A stretch of DNA of 25,032 bases from a virus. Positions 1 through 6,761 of this stretch are shown one piece after another. The notes under the pieces were generated by a model. It was not told the DNA's origin. It searched no databases and was given only the letters and a program-made list of their open reading frames with translations. A program made the position numbers and the translations under genes. Positions within the stretch are counted from its first letter, which is position 1; the number at the start of each line of letters is the position of its first letter. The stretch is taken from IMG/VR virus record IMGVR_UViG_3300002460_000137, positions 3,401 to 28,432 of that record. The stretch is one strand, 5' to 3'.

Positions 1-216
1 ACACGATGTAGAAATCTTATCTCGGAGTTTGAAACATATTCGTATGATGATGATATGGAAAACGACATAGATCGCAAGGAAAAACCGATTAAATTCAACG
101 ATCACGCTCTTGATGCGCTTCGATATGTGGTGATGATGAGTGTGCCGCAAGTAAGAGATGAGGCAGTTTTAAATATGTTAAGGAACTCCGAAAGCAAGTC
201 CGCCGATCCTTATTGA
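1..216 (+). CDS. terL: Phage terminase large subunit, C-terminal fragment
   Basis: The reading frame is open from the window edge to a TGA at 214 and gives the last 71 residues of a protein whose 5' part lies outside the window. It contains R-NLISEFETYSYD, then KPIKFNDHALDALRYVVM. This is the usual end of the RNase H-like nuclease domain of large terminases, where the Asp in the DHALDALRY motif helps bind the catalytic metal. The large terminase drives ATP-dependent packaging of DNA through the portal and cuts the concatemer. Its position upstream of the portal and capsid genes fits normal phage gene order. The motif match is strong, but the ATPase half cannot be inspected. Confidence 0.88.
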   Translation, partial: TRCRNLISEFETYSYDDDMENDIDRKEKPIKFNDHALDALRYVVMMSVPQVRDEAVLNMLRNSESKSADPY

Positions 217-220
217 GTTT

Positions 221-248
221 TTGCAAAGGAAAACATTTATGGTATAAT
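221..248 (+). promoter_or_regulatory. Extended -10 promoter P1, probably leaderless
   Basis: TTGCAA (221-226), a 16-base spacer and TATAAT (243-248) preceded by TGG (240-242) form a strong sigma70-type extended -10 promoter just after the terminase stop. The next ATG lies at 256, eight bases past the -10 box, so transcription would start at or one base from the start codon. The same ATGGTATAA core recurs near 3876 and 12626, each time at a gene boundary. Confidence 0.7.
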
Positions 249-255
249 TGTTCAA

Positions 256-417
256 ATGCCTCTTCGTAAGGGAAGGTCAAAAAAAGTTGTCAGTGAGAAC
301 ATATCCGAGTTGATGCATTCTGGAAGGCCGCAAAAACAAGCCGTTGCGATTGCGATGCGGAAAGCAGGAATGCCGATGCCGCGTCATAAAAGGCAATCAA
401 AGTATCATTCAAAATAA
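256..417 (+). CDS. Small conserved basic phage protein
   Basis: A 53-residue Lys/Arg-rich protein with the core SELMHSGRPQKQAVAIAMRKAG. This pattern (SG-P-KQAVAIA---A) is common in tiny phage proteins of unknown function encoded near packaging genes; I recall it from that setting and have not searched it. There is no Shine-Dalgarno site. The start at 256 is chosen because promoter P1 places +1 there and the motif begins soon after. The C-terminal RQSKYHSK resembles the QSKYRKGE end of the next small gene. Function unknown. Confidence 0.72.
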   Translation: MPLRKGRSKKVVSENISELMHSGRPQKQAVAIAMRKAGMPMPRHKRQSKYHSK

Positions 418-457
418 TAGACATTTTGAAAGGTCGCAAAACTTAATTTATATTTAG

Positions 458-604
458 ATGCCAAGAACAATAGATAGACAGCCGAAATATCAGAAGCTCG
501 GCGCTTCGTCCGGGGTTCGCAAGGGAAAGCAACCGAAGTATCAATCCTCAAACGAGAGCGGAGTGAAAAAAGTTCCGCAATCGAAATATCGTAAAGGAGA
601 ATAA
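458..604 (+). CDS. 48-residue basic QPKYQ-repeat protein
   Basis: Starts at ATG 458 and encodes 48 residues with three spaced copies of a short motif: RQPKYQ, KQPKYQ and PQSKYR, about 17 residues apart and separated by Ser/Gly/Lys linkers. The protein is very basic and probably disordered; it could bind nucleic acid. No known family is recognised. No Shine-Dalgarno site precedes it. It lies between the other small basic ORF and the homing endonuclease, and may be cotranscribed from P1. The repeats and the snug fit between neighbours support coding, but its shortness leaves doubt. Confidence 0.5.
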   Translation: MPRTIDRQPKYQKLGASSGVRKGKQPKYQSSNESGVKKVPQSKYRKGE

Positions 605-621
605 ACACAATACTAAATTAA

Positions 622-1377
622 GTGGCAGGATATTGGAAAGGGAAAAAATTGTCTACAGCACATCGCATTAAATTAAGCGAAGCGCATAAGGGACATACTC
701 CTTGGAACAAGGGCAAAAAGGGGGTACAGAAGTTTGGGCCACGTTCTTTAGAGGTAAGAGAGAAAATAAGTAAGTCGCATAAAGGAAGAAAGTTATCCGA
801 AGAAACCAAGAGGAAGATTAGCGAAGCACAAAAAGGAAGGCCAGGAAAGAATAAGGGGAGACACTGGAAGATAAAAGATACTTCCAAAATGCATCATGTT
901 GTATGGAGTAAGGGGAAAAAGCGGCCGGAAATATCTGGTGAATTACATCCTTTATTTGGTGGACATCACTCGGAAGAAACTAAGAAAAAGATGCGACTTT
1001 CAGCGACTGGAAGACAATATTCTCCTGAATCAATACTAAGGATGAAAGGGAAAGTACCTTGGAATAAAGGTAGAAAAAGCGAATTGACTGGAAGTAATCA
1101 CTACAACTGGAAAGGGGGCATAACGCCAATAAATCTTAAAATCAGAGCTTCATTAGAGTATAAATTATGGCGTGAGGCGATTTTCAAACGGGATAATTTT
1201 ACTTGTATATGGTGCGGAGATAGCCGAGGAGGGAATCTTCAAGCTGACCACATAAAACCCTTCTGCGATTATCCCGAACTTCGTTTTGCTATAGATAATG
1301 GTCGAACTTTATGCGTGGATTGCCATAGAAAAACAGATACTTGGGGAATTAAAGCGTATAAAAAATATGTCATATAG
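622..1377 (+). CDS. HNH homing endonuclease with NUMOD3 repeats
   Basis: A 251-residue free-standing homing endonuclease. Residues 1-150 carry several NUMOD3-type DNA-binding modules (SEAHKGHTPWNKGKKG near 19-34, KLSEETKRKISEAQKG near 57-72, and HSEETKKKMRLSATG near 116). Residues 183-236 form the HNH nuclease: W-EAIFKRD, zinc-type Cys195 and Cys198, ADHIKPF with Asp209-His210, Asn226, and CVDCH (Cys231, Cys234, His235). Such enzymes cut a cognate site lacking the insert and spread by repair copying. The frame begins at GTG 622 immediately after an in-frame stop; an AAGGAG sits too far upstream to help. Its last 11 bases overlap the portal start. It interrupts the usual terminase-portal order, suggesting a mobile insertion. 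Confidence 0.92.
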   Translation: MAGYWKGKKLSTAHRIKLSEAHKGHTPWNKGKKGVQKFGPRSLEVREKISKSHKGRKLSEETKRKISEAQKGRPGKNKGRHWKIKDTSKMHHVVWSKGKKRPEISGELHPLFGGHHSEETKKKMRLSATGRQYSPESILRMKGKVPWNKGRKSELTGSNHYNWKGGITPINLKIRASLEYKLWREAIFKRDNFTCIWCGDSRGGNLQADHIKPFCDYPELRFAIDNGRTLCVDCHRKTDTWGIKAYKKYVI

Positions 1378-3385
1378 TAATTCGCTATACAAATTAAGAG
1401 ACATCGCCAACGATGGCGATATTGCTGTTTCGAGCCGATACTCAAAAGAGGCCGAAAAGATTATCAAACCAAAAGTTAAGGGCGAGCCGAACGGCCAGCA
1501 CGAGTTTATTTTGAATCAAATTGAAACTGAATATCAGGAAGCATATACCGCATTCAAAACGAAAATAAGCAAATATCTTACCCGGTTAAAACTTTATAAT
1601 AATCAGATTAGGGCCGAAGACGCGGTGGGGTATCCGCTTATCTTCCAAAACCATCAAACAATTATCGCTTCGCTCTATTACGATCGCTTGCAGGTTGAAT
1701 TTGAGCCGCGCGAAGAAGGCGACACGCCGGTTGCCGAGAATATGAACTACTTGGCGGAGTTTGATTACGAGGAAATGTGGAAGCCATGGAACGATTATCA
1801 ATGGGATTGGGATGTGGGATTTTATGGATGGGGGCTAAAATGGTTTTACGAGTTTGATCGCAAGAGCAAAACGCCGATTCAAACAGTTGGGGACCCGGCG
1901 TCATTCCTGCGAGACCCGAGAGCAAAGAGCGTGAATGGAGACAGAATGGGAAGTGGCGCGATGAGATTCGGCGGGCTTGAAGTGTTTATGACGATGCGCG
2001 AGATGGAAGAGAATCCCGAATACTTTAATCTCGCTAAACTGCGAAAATACGGCAAAGGAGATTACAACACTCTTGCGTATGAAGCTGACAGGTCAAGGAG
2101 AACCGCACAAGGCATAGAATCGTTTAGTTCCGGTGCGGAAGGAGAAAATGAACATTACTGCGTTTTGCGATGGCTTACGCATTTGAGAATCGGCGACAAG
2201 GTAAAAAAGTGTATTGTAGAGACTGGTAATGAGAGAGGCGTTATTATCCGAATCACCCCACTTGAAACTGACTTATGGCCATTAGTAAAGCGTGATATGT
2301 ATCCTATGTCCCATTCGTGGGATGGGGTGTCTGTTTGCGACTTAACCGAAGACAAACAGCGATTCGGCGCGATGTTGGCGAATGTCTTGGCGAAAAGCGC
2401 AAGGGCGGACGTTGAGCCGATGTATCTTTTTGACAAGACGAAAGTGACTCCCCAAACCGATTTCAAGTTTGGATTCAATAAGTTTATCCCTATAAACGGC
2501 CCAGCTGGGGAAAGTGTTGTTTTCCCTTTGCGGAAAGCCCAGCCCGGAAGCCAGGCGTATCAGATACTTGCGTTTCTTGACGAATCTACACAGAGGGCAT
2601 TGGCAACTCCCGAAATCAGGCAGGGCGTTCCCTCAAAAGATCAGCGAACGCTCGGCGAGGTTCAGCTTCAATCTGCGGGAGTTGATACTCGTTATTCTTT
2701 GACTGCTCGTTTGTGGGGTATTTCGGAGAAAACCGAATGGGGATTTTGGTATAACAGTTATGAGCGGAACTTTGAAAAAGGCATAGACGAGAAAGCGTTA
2801 AGATTATCCGGCGCGTTCGGGCCGCAATGGAGGAAACTGACAAGAGAAAACATCGTGGCTAATAATCCTCAAGGATTGGATATAAAAATCGAGAGTAAAG
2901 AAGTGGCGAGCGCGAAGAAACAGAAAACTTACGCCGCGATTGGTTCTTATGTCGCGGCGATTGCTCAGGACCCGGAAGCGGATAGAAAATATGCGTTTCG
3001 TTTTCTTGGAAGGCAGATTGCTACTCGTGAACAAATAGAGCGAATATTGCCTTTAACTGCTGAAGAAATCTTGGCGAAGAAAGAGAATGAAGATTTGAAT
3101 GAAAACAAACCCGTCAAGGTTGAAATCTGGCACGACCATTCTTTACATCGCAGAATTAACGCCGAAGCGAAAGAAAGCGAAGCTAGAAAAGCACACTTGA
3201 AAGCTCACGAAGAAATGGAGATTGTAAAAAAGTTATATCCTCAATTATTCCCCCGAGTGCAGAATCCGCAAGCACAGGTGGATCAAGGGCTAGGCTCACA
3301 AGCTCCTGCAATGGCGAATCAGTTAGGCGGCAAGCGACAGCCAAATCAAAATCGTGTTCCGCAACCGAATGAATTGGGACAATGA
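1367..3385 (+). CDS. Putative phage portal protein
   Basis: A 672-residue protein placed between terminase and scaffold/capsid genes, where the portal normally lies. The portal is the dodecameric ring at one head vertex through which DNA enters and leaves. Residues about 100-210 include the aromatic stretch W-PWNDYQWDWDVGFYGWG followed by GDPASFLRDPRAKS, a pattern I associate with portals of short-tailed phages. The C-terminal 60 residues are Gln/Asn/Pro-rich and probably disordered. The start at ATG 1367 is preferred over an upstream TTG at 1298 because that extension lies wholly inside the endonuclease gene. Size (portals are often 500-750 residues) and position drive the call; sequence recognition is moderate. 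Confidence 0.7.
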   Translation: MSYSNSLYKLRDIANDGDIAVSSRYSKEAEKIIKPKVKGEPNGQHEFILNQIETEYQEAYTAFKTKISKYLTRLKLYNNQIRAEDAVGYPLIFQNHQTIIASLYYDRLQVEFEPREEGDTPVAENMNYLAEFDYEEMWKPWNDYQWDWDVGFYGWGLKWFYEFDRKSKTPIQTVGDPASFLRDPRAKSVNGDRMGSGAMRFGGLEVFMTMREMEENPEYFNLAKLRKYGKGDYNTLAYEADRSRRTAQGIESFSSGAEGENEHYCVLRWLTHLRIGDKVKKCIVETGNERGVIIRITPLETDLWPLVKRDMYPMSHSWDGVSVCDLTEDKQRFGAMLANVLAKSARADVEPMYLFDKTKVTPQTDFKFGFNKFIPINGPAGESVVFPLRKAQPGSQAYQILAFLDESTQRALATPEIRQGVPSKDQRTLGEVQLQSAGVDTRYSLTARLWGISEKTEWGFWYNSYERNFEKGIDEKALRLSGAFGPQWRKLTRENIVANNPQGLDIKIESKEVASAKKQKTYAAIGSYVAAIAQDPEADRKYAFRFLGRQIATREQIERILPLTAEEILAKKENEDLNENKPVKVEIWHDHSLHRRINAEAKESEARKAHLKAHEEMEIVKKLYPQLFPRVQNPQAQVDQGLGSQAPAMANQLGGKRQPNQNRVPQPNELGQ

Positions 3386-3699
3386 GAGAAAAACAAAATT
3401 CCAACATTGGCTACTTAAACCAGCTTTTAGAATCTCGCGGCTGGCGGCTTCTTAAACAAGAAATAGACAATCAAGTCAAGTGGTGTACTGATAAAGCTCT
3501 TGATCCTGAAGATGAGACAATGCGGGAAACGATAACGCTTACTAAACGTGAATTGATATTGAAATGGCGTAAGTACAACGAATTACTTTCAAAACTGCCA
3601 GAAAATCTGATTAGTTTTTATGAGAATGGGGAAGCGATAGAGTATCCGTCGGAATGGGATGTTTACCCAAAAGAGTCAGAAATTAAAGTGAAAGAATGA
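3382..3699 (+). CDS. Hypothetical protein, 105 residues
   Basis: The gene starts with a 4-base ATGA overlap with the portal stop, indicating translational coupling. The product is a charged helical protein with an N-terminal motif YLNQLLESRGWRLLKQEID. Similar LL-S-GW-LL--EI starts occur in small proteins next to phage portal genes, where they are of unknown role. Residues 50-75 look like a second helix rich in Leu, Lys and Glu. No membrane segment or catalytic motif is seen. It may be a portal- or packaging-associated factor; this rests only on location. Confidence 0.7.
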   Translation: MREKQNSNIGYLNQLLESRGWRLLKQEIDNQVKWCTDKALDPEDETMRETITLTKRELILKWRKYNELLSKLPENLISFYENGEAIEYPSEWDVYPKESEIKVKE

Positions 3700-3705
3700 T
3701 AAAGA

Positions 3706-3873
3706 ATGACGGAGTTATCAAGAGAAGAAGAATATCTTTTAGAGAAATGGCGCGGATTGCCGGATTGGGCGGTGATTGAAGTGCGGAAAAGCAATGGAAA
3801 GCTGTTTGAAATTGAGGTAAGGACACTGGATCGGTTTTCATCGAAATCGGAATTGTTTGCAAATAAAACTTAA
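3706..3873 (+). CDS. Hypothetical protein, 55 residues
   Basis: A short ORF from ATG 3706 to TAA 3871-3873, six bases after the preceding stop. The product starts MTELSREEEYLLEKWRGLPDW and continues as alternating hydrophobic/charged strands (AVIEVRKSNGKLFEIEVRTLDRF), suggesting a small helix-strand-strand fold. No family is recognised. Its 3' end contains the -35 and spacer of promoter P2, so coding and regulatory signals overlap. Confidence 0.6.
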   Translation: MTELSREEEYLLEKWRGLPDWAVIEVRKSNGKLFEIEVRTLDRFSSKSELFANKT

Positions 3874-3884
3874 TATGGTATAAA
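3857..3884 (+). promoter_or_regulatory. Extended -10 promoter P2 ahead of scaffold/capsid genes
   Basis: TTGCAA (3857-3862), 16-base spacer, TGG (3876-3878) and TATAAA (3879-3884). The -35, spacer length and TGG extension are identical in form to P1. Predicted +1 is near 3891, so the transcript would run directly into the attenuator hairpins and terminator that precede the scaffold gene. Confidence 0.68.
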
Positions 3885-3890
3885 CAGAGG

Positions 3891-3971
3891 TAATTGAATC
3901 GGCGGTCTGCACCGCAAATTGGGCGTAACGGAAACAACCGAAAGCTCGCAAGTAATTTGCGGGCTTTTTTT
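3891..3971 (+). promoter_or_regulatory. Transcription attenuator with mutually exclusive hairpins
   Basis: Three competing RNA pairings are visible. Hairpin 1 pairs GCGGT (3902-3906) with ACCGC (3911-3915) around a CTGC loop. An antiterminator can pair CCGCAAATT (3912-3920) perfectly with AATTTGCGG (3954-3962), nine base pairs. The terminator pairs 3941-3951 with 3957-3967. The antiterminator shares bases with both hairpin 1 and the terminator's 3' arm, so forming hairpin 1 would favour termination. This is the layout of an attenuator or riboswitch expression platform. The ligand, protein or ribosome signal that would switch it is unknown. If termination dominates, the product would be a small RNA of about 80 bases. 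Confidence 0.6.
3941..3971 (+). terminator. Intrinsic (rho-independent) terminator
   Basis: An 11-bp stem, AAAGCTCGCAA with TTGCGGGCTTT (one G-T wobble), closes a GTAAT loop and runs into seven T residues (3965-3971). It lies about 100 bases upstream of the scaffold ATG and downstream of promoter P2, inside what would be the leader of the capsid operon. Confidence 0.85.
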
Positions 3972-4071
3972 GCGGATGATTTCTTCAAGGCAAAGCCCAC
4001 AAAGGGCTTCCTGCCAGTCGAAGGCAGAGGATGTCGGACATAATAACTCTGTAAAAGTCCGGCGCAAAAAA
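3972..4071 (+). other. Structured non-coding leader of scaffold gene
   Basis: Between the terminator and the scaffold ATG are three further short inverted repeats: AAGCCC/GGGCTT (near 3993-4009), CTGCC/GGCAG (near 4011-4026) and CGGAC/GTCCG (near 4035-4061). Two frames happen to be open through this stretch, but neither has a plausible start or composition, so I treat it as untranslated leader. It may set mRNA stability or carry a further regulatory fold. Confidence 0.45.
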
Positions 4072-4749
4072 ATGCCAGAAGAGGAAAAACCCGGCAATGC
4101 CGGAGAGGGCGATCCTCAAGCGCCTGAAAATAAAGATGGGGCTGGTGCTGACGACCAGAACAAACAGGGAGGTGGTGGGACACCGCCTAAAGATTTCGTT
4201 GTTCCCAAGCGTAACGCGGAGTATTGGGAGGCCGCACAAAAACGTCGTGAGGTAAGAGAGGCGAGAAAGCAATTTTTCACCCAAAAGCCTAAAGACGAAA
4301 GGGAAGGCGAAGACGGGAGCGGTGGCGAAGACGAGCCACTGACCCGTAAAGAGTATGAGCGGCTTCGTGAAGAAGATCGTTTGCGGTGGCAGGAAGAACA
4401 GGATGGTCGGCTGATGGCACAGAGCGATTTAGCCGCAATTCAAAACTTCCTTGTAAAACCCGAAAACGAAAAATTCAGGAAGTATGAGAAAGAAGGGTCG
4501 GCGATTCTGAAAGATCCTGTTTATTCTCACGCTGATATTCGTCTTATATTCCGTGGGCTTGCCTATGAAGACGCGCTCGCCGAGGGCGCAAAGCGTGGAG
4601 CAAAAGCCGACGATAAGTCCAAGCGAAGCTCTGCGGGAGGTTCGGGACGGACGCAAGAACCGGAAGCTTCAGGATATACTCCTGATAAGCACGCCGACTT
4701 CAAAAAGAAATTGAAAGAAGGCAAGGCATCGTTTTCGGAACCTCAATAA
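4072..4749 (+). CDS. Putative capsid scaffolding protein
   Basis: A 225-residue, highly charged, low-complexity protein directly before the major capsid gene, where scaffolding proteins that template procapsid assembly usually lie. Residues 1-35 are acidic and rich in Glu/Gly/Asn; residues 45-120 are Arg/Glu-rich and helical (EYERLREEDRLRWQEEQD); a short ordered region (LKDPVYSHADIRLIFRGLAYEDAL) follows; the C-terminus ends DFKKKLKEGKASFSEPQ and could be the coat-binding end. The ATG at 4072 is chosen over an upstream TTG at 3919, since that extension would cover the terminator and leader hairpins. No Shine-Dalgarno site is seen. Assignment rests on position and composition. Confidence 0.68.
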   Translation: MPEEEKPGNAGEGDPQAPENKDGAGADDQNKQGGGGTPPKDFVVPKRNAEYWEAAQKRREVREARKQFFTQKPKDEREGEDGSGGEDEPLTRKEYERLREEDRLRWQEEQDGRLMAQSDLAAIQNFLVKPENEKFRKYEKEGSAILKDPVYSHADIRLIFRGLAYEDALAEGAKRGAKADDKSKRSSAGGSGRTQEPEASGYTPDKHADFKKKLKEGKASFSEPQ

Positions 4750-4779
4750 GTCGAACTCGGTACATTAATAATCTAATAA

Positions 4780-5730
4780 ATGAACGTCAACACATCTAAC
4801 CAGGTTTCTGCTGGCGTAGACGCTTATTTCGCACGGGAACTTCTTGAAAGACCCTTGCCTTATTACGTTTACGCGATGTTTGCAGACCTGAAACCGCTTC
4901 AATCAAAAATGAGCGGTACGGTACGATTCCGCAGGTTCACTTCGTTGTCGCCTGCGACGACCGCTTTAACCGAGGGTGTTACGCCTGATGGCAGCTTAAT
5001 GGCGAAAACCGATACAACTGCGGCAGTTTCGCAGTATGGCGATTTTCTTTACTTGAGCGATTATCTTCGTGCGACATCCTTGGAAAACATAGTCAACGAA
5101 TCACAAGACTTGCTTTTGGATCAGATGGGGCAGACGCTGAATCGTCTTGCGCGCACCGTGCTTATTGCTGGTGATAACGTGCAATATGCTTCAACTGCCG
5201 CTAGCACTGCGACTATCGCGGCAGGAATGATCCTTAATAGCGAAGAACTCGCTGAGGCAGTCCTTACGCTCGTAAACGGCGATGCAAAGCCAATTACAAA
5301 GCAGATTAATCCTGGATCGGGATTCAACTCGTCTCCTGTTCCGATGGCATTCGTATTGTTCGCTTCTCCGGCGACGGTTCGTGATCTTTCCAAAGATTCG
5401 AATTGGATCGGAGTTGCGGAATACGGATCGCAGGAAAAGTTGGGACCGTGGGAAGTGGGAACGATTCTTGCCGCGGGTTACGCGGTCCGTGTAATCACGA
5501 CCGGATCGGACGCTTCAACGGAATCTTCAACTGTTACTGTCCATAAGTCAGTTCTCATCGGGCAATATGCGTATGCGATGGTGGAAATCGATGAACTTTC
5601 GGTCGAGATGATCCACCAACCCGCGACCGATCCTCTGAAACAGAGAGAATCGTTCGGCTGGAAACTTGCAACGGTATTTAAGCGTCAAGCCGAATACGCG
5701 ATTGTGAGAATCGAGCACGCGGTATCTTAA
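4780..5730 (+). CDS. Major capsid protein, N4-gp56 family
   Basis: A 316-residue protein with the signature order of the N4-gp56 capsid family: an N-terminal YFARELLERPLP helix, an E-loop/spine region GTVRFRRFTSLSP then LTEGVTPDG, AAVSQYGDFLYLSDYL, a long helix DQMGQTLNRLARTVLIAGDN, the mid-protein FASPATVRDL, and the C-terminal DPLKQRESFGWKLATVFKRQ. It would assemble the HK97-fold shell. Its length is shorter than N4 gp56 itself (about 400 residues) but within what smaller relatives show. The gene lies 30 bases after the scaffold-like gene and has only an A-rich sequence before its ATG, despite being expected to be strongly expressed. The call is confident. Confidence 0.85.
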   Translation: MNVNTSNQVSAGVDAYFARELLERPLPYYVYAMFADLKPLQSKMSGTVRFRRFTSLSPATTALTEGVTPDGSLMAKTDTTAAVSQYGDFLYLSDYLRATSLENIVNESQDLLLDQMGQTLNRLARTVLIAGDNVQYASTAASTATIAAGMILNSEELAEAVLTLVNGDAKPITKQINPGSGFNSSPVPMAFVLFASPATVRDLSKDSNWIGVAEYGSQEKLGPWEVGTILAAGYAVRVITTGSDASTESSTVTVHKSVLIGQYAYAMVEIDELSVEMIHQPATDPLKQRESFGWKLATVFKRQAEYAIVRIEHAVS

Positions 5731-5748
5731 ACGCAATTCACTACAACA

Positions 5749-6297
5749 ATGAATAAAAACATAATTATAGCTGTTCTTGTTTCGCTGTTTGTTGGTGGGT
5801 TGGCGGGATACTTCATCGCGCCCGATGCACCAAGCGTTCCGCTCGGAGTAATTAGCGTGTCAACGACCGCAACAACTACGCATGGAACGGCCTTGCAGAG
5901 TTCGCTGCTCTACAACTGGCAATTCAATGCGGTGGAAAGTTTGCGAAACATTCGCGCGGAAGTTAATGGCATTACATCGAGTACCTCCATGAACGGAGGA
6001 ACGCTTGGGGTTGCCGGGCTTTCAACTTCTACCGCTTCAACAACCATCACCGGGTATACCGGGGTATCTGTCGGAGATTTTGTGGTATGGGGCGAAAGCA
6101 CTTCAACGGCTTCGGTTTCGTTGACCTGTCAAGTCTCTGCTGCAAACGTGGTTGCCTGTTACAAGATAAATACCGACGGCAGTGTAGCGGCTACACTTGC
6201 AACAAGCACGATTTATGCCACTGTGCTTCCGAGATCTACCTTTGGGGTATCGGCTTCGATTGATGTAACCACTTCGTCAACTCCTTACAATCAATAA
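5749..6297 (+). CDS. Secreted or membrane-anchored Ser/Thr-rich protein
   Basis: The 182-residue product begins MNKNIIIAVLVSLFVGGLAGYFIAP, a short basic head and a hydrophobic helix (residues 4-24) like a signal anchor. A Ser/Thr/Ala-rich beta-type ectodomain follows with GYTGVSVGDFVVWG and two Cys residues (LTCQVSAANVVACY) that could form a disulfide. It directly follows the capsid gene, where head decoration or head-fibre genes are common, yet such proteins rarely carry export signals. It could be a virion protein or a host-surface protein. No family is recognised. Pre-start sequence is ACTACAACA with no Shine-Dalgarno site. Confidence 0.7.
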   Translation: MNKNIIIAVLVSLFVGGLAGYFIAPDAPSVPLGVISVSTTATTTHGTALQSSLLYNWQFNAVESLRNIRAEVNGITSSTSMNGGTLGVAGLSTSTASTTITGYTGVSVGDFVVWGESTSTASVSLTCQVSAANVVACYKINTDGSVAATLATSTIYATVLPRSTFGVSASIDVTTSSTPYNQ

Positions 6298-6302
6298 CTG
6301 AC

Positions 6303-6761
6303 ATGAACACTAAAGCAGAAAAAGACGTTGCGAAAGCCGCAGCTAAAGCAGAAGAAGACGTTGCGAAAGCGGTTTCTGCCCCCGCTGTTGTGTCTGGGGA
6401 CCCGGTAAAGTTTATCTCAAACCAATACGTGTTTGTGAAACTTTCTGGGACGGCGAAGTCATACGCAACCGCAGAACGATTTGCGGGCGAACCGAAAGAA
6501 CGAATAGTGATCTTTCCCACATCGGAAGAAGGCAATTCGCAAACCCATTTTTGCGGAATCAACGGAGTGTTTTTCGCAATCGTGATGGGAGTTGAGGTTG
6601 AGCTTCCGAGGAGTGTGGCGCAATTCGTTCAAAAGAGTCGAATGGCAAATGCGCGAGCCGCGCGAAACATCATCGTGGTTAATCCGTTCACGGGAGAAAA
6701 AGTGAATGTGGATTTGCAAAGCGCACCCGATGAGACCAAGCGGCGGCTCGGAATACTCTAA
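6303..6761 (+). CDS. Conserved-looking hypothetical head protein
   Basis: 152 residues. The first 24 form an Ala/Lys/Glu helix made of two 11-residue repeats (EKDVAKA/EEDVAKA), then a compact domain: PVKFISNQYVFVKL, PKERIVIFPT, GVFFAIVMGVEVELPRSVAQFVQKS, and a C-terminal IIVVNPFTGEKVNVDLQ. The central VELPRSVAQFVQKS motif resembles small proteins encoded after capsid genes in short-tailed phages, function unknown. The last base of its TAA is the first base of the next ATG (TAATG), so translation of the two is probably coupled. Confidence 0.68.
   Translation: MNTKAEKDVAKAAAKAEEDVAKAVSAPAVVSGDPVKFISNQYVFVKLSGTAKSYATAERFAGEPKERIVIFPTSEEGNSQTHFCGINGVFFAIVMGVEVELPRSVAQFVQKSRMANARAARNIIVVNPFTGEKVNVDLQSAPDETKRRLGIL
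6322..6370 (+). repeat. Two direct 16-base repeats, 33-base period
   Basis: AAGACGTTGCGAAAGC occurs at 6322-6337 and again at 6355-6370. The 33-base period encodes two 11-residue helical repeats at the N-terminus of the 6303-6761 product. Confidence 0.75.

Noticed and set aside
426-454. Promoter-like TTGAAA, 17-base spacer, TATATT
   Set aside because: The +1 would fall just inside the small ORF at 458, no TG extension as in the other three promoters; left uncalled.
3900-3920. tRNA anticodon-arm lookalike around GCGGTCTGCACCGC
   Set aside because: Loop is too short and no acceptor, D or T arm is present.
3894-4043. TTG-started leader ORF of 49 codons running through the attenuator
   Set aside because: No ribosome site, rare start, composition unlike neighbours and the frame crosses the terminator; kept only as a remote leader-peptide possibility.
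3919-4071. N-terminal extension of the scaffold-like protein from TTG 3919
   Set aside because: It would translate the terminator and leader hairpins and gives an implausible sequence; ATG 4072 fits better.
3683-4284. Minus-strand open frames, here and elsewhere (for example 7100-7873, 15459-16142, 23962-24735)
   Set aside because: All are shadows of well-supported + strand genes, with low-quality sequence and no start or context support.
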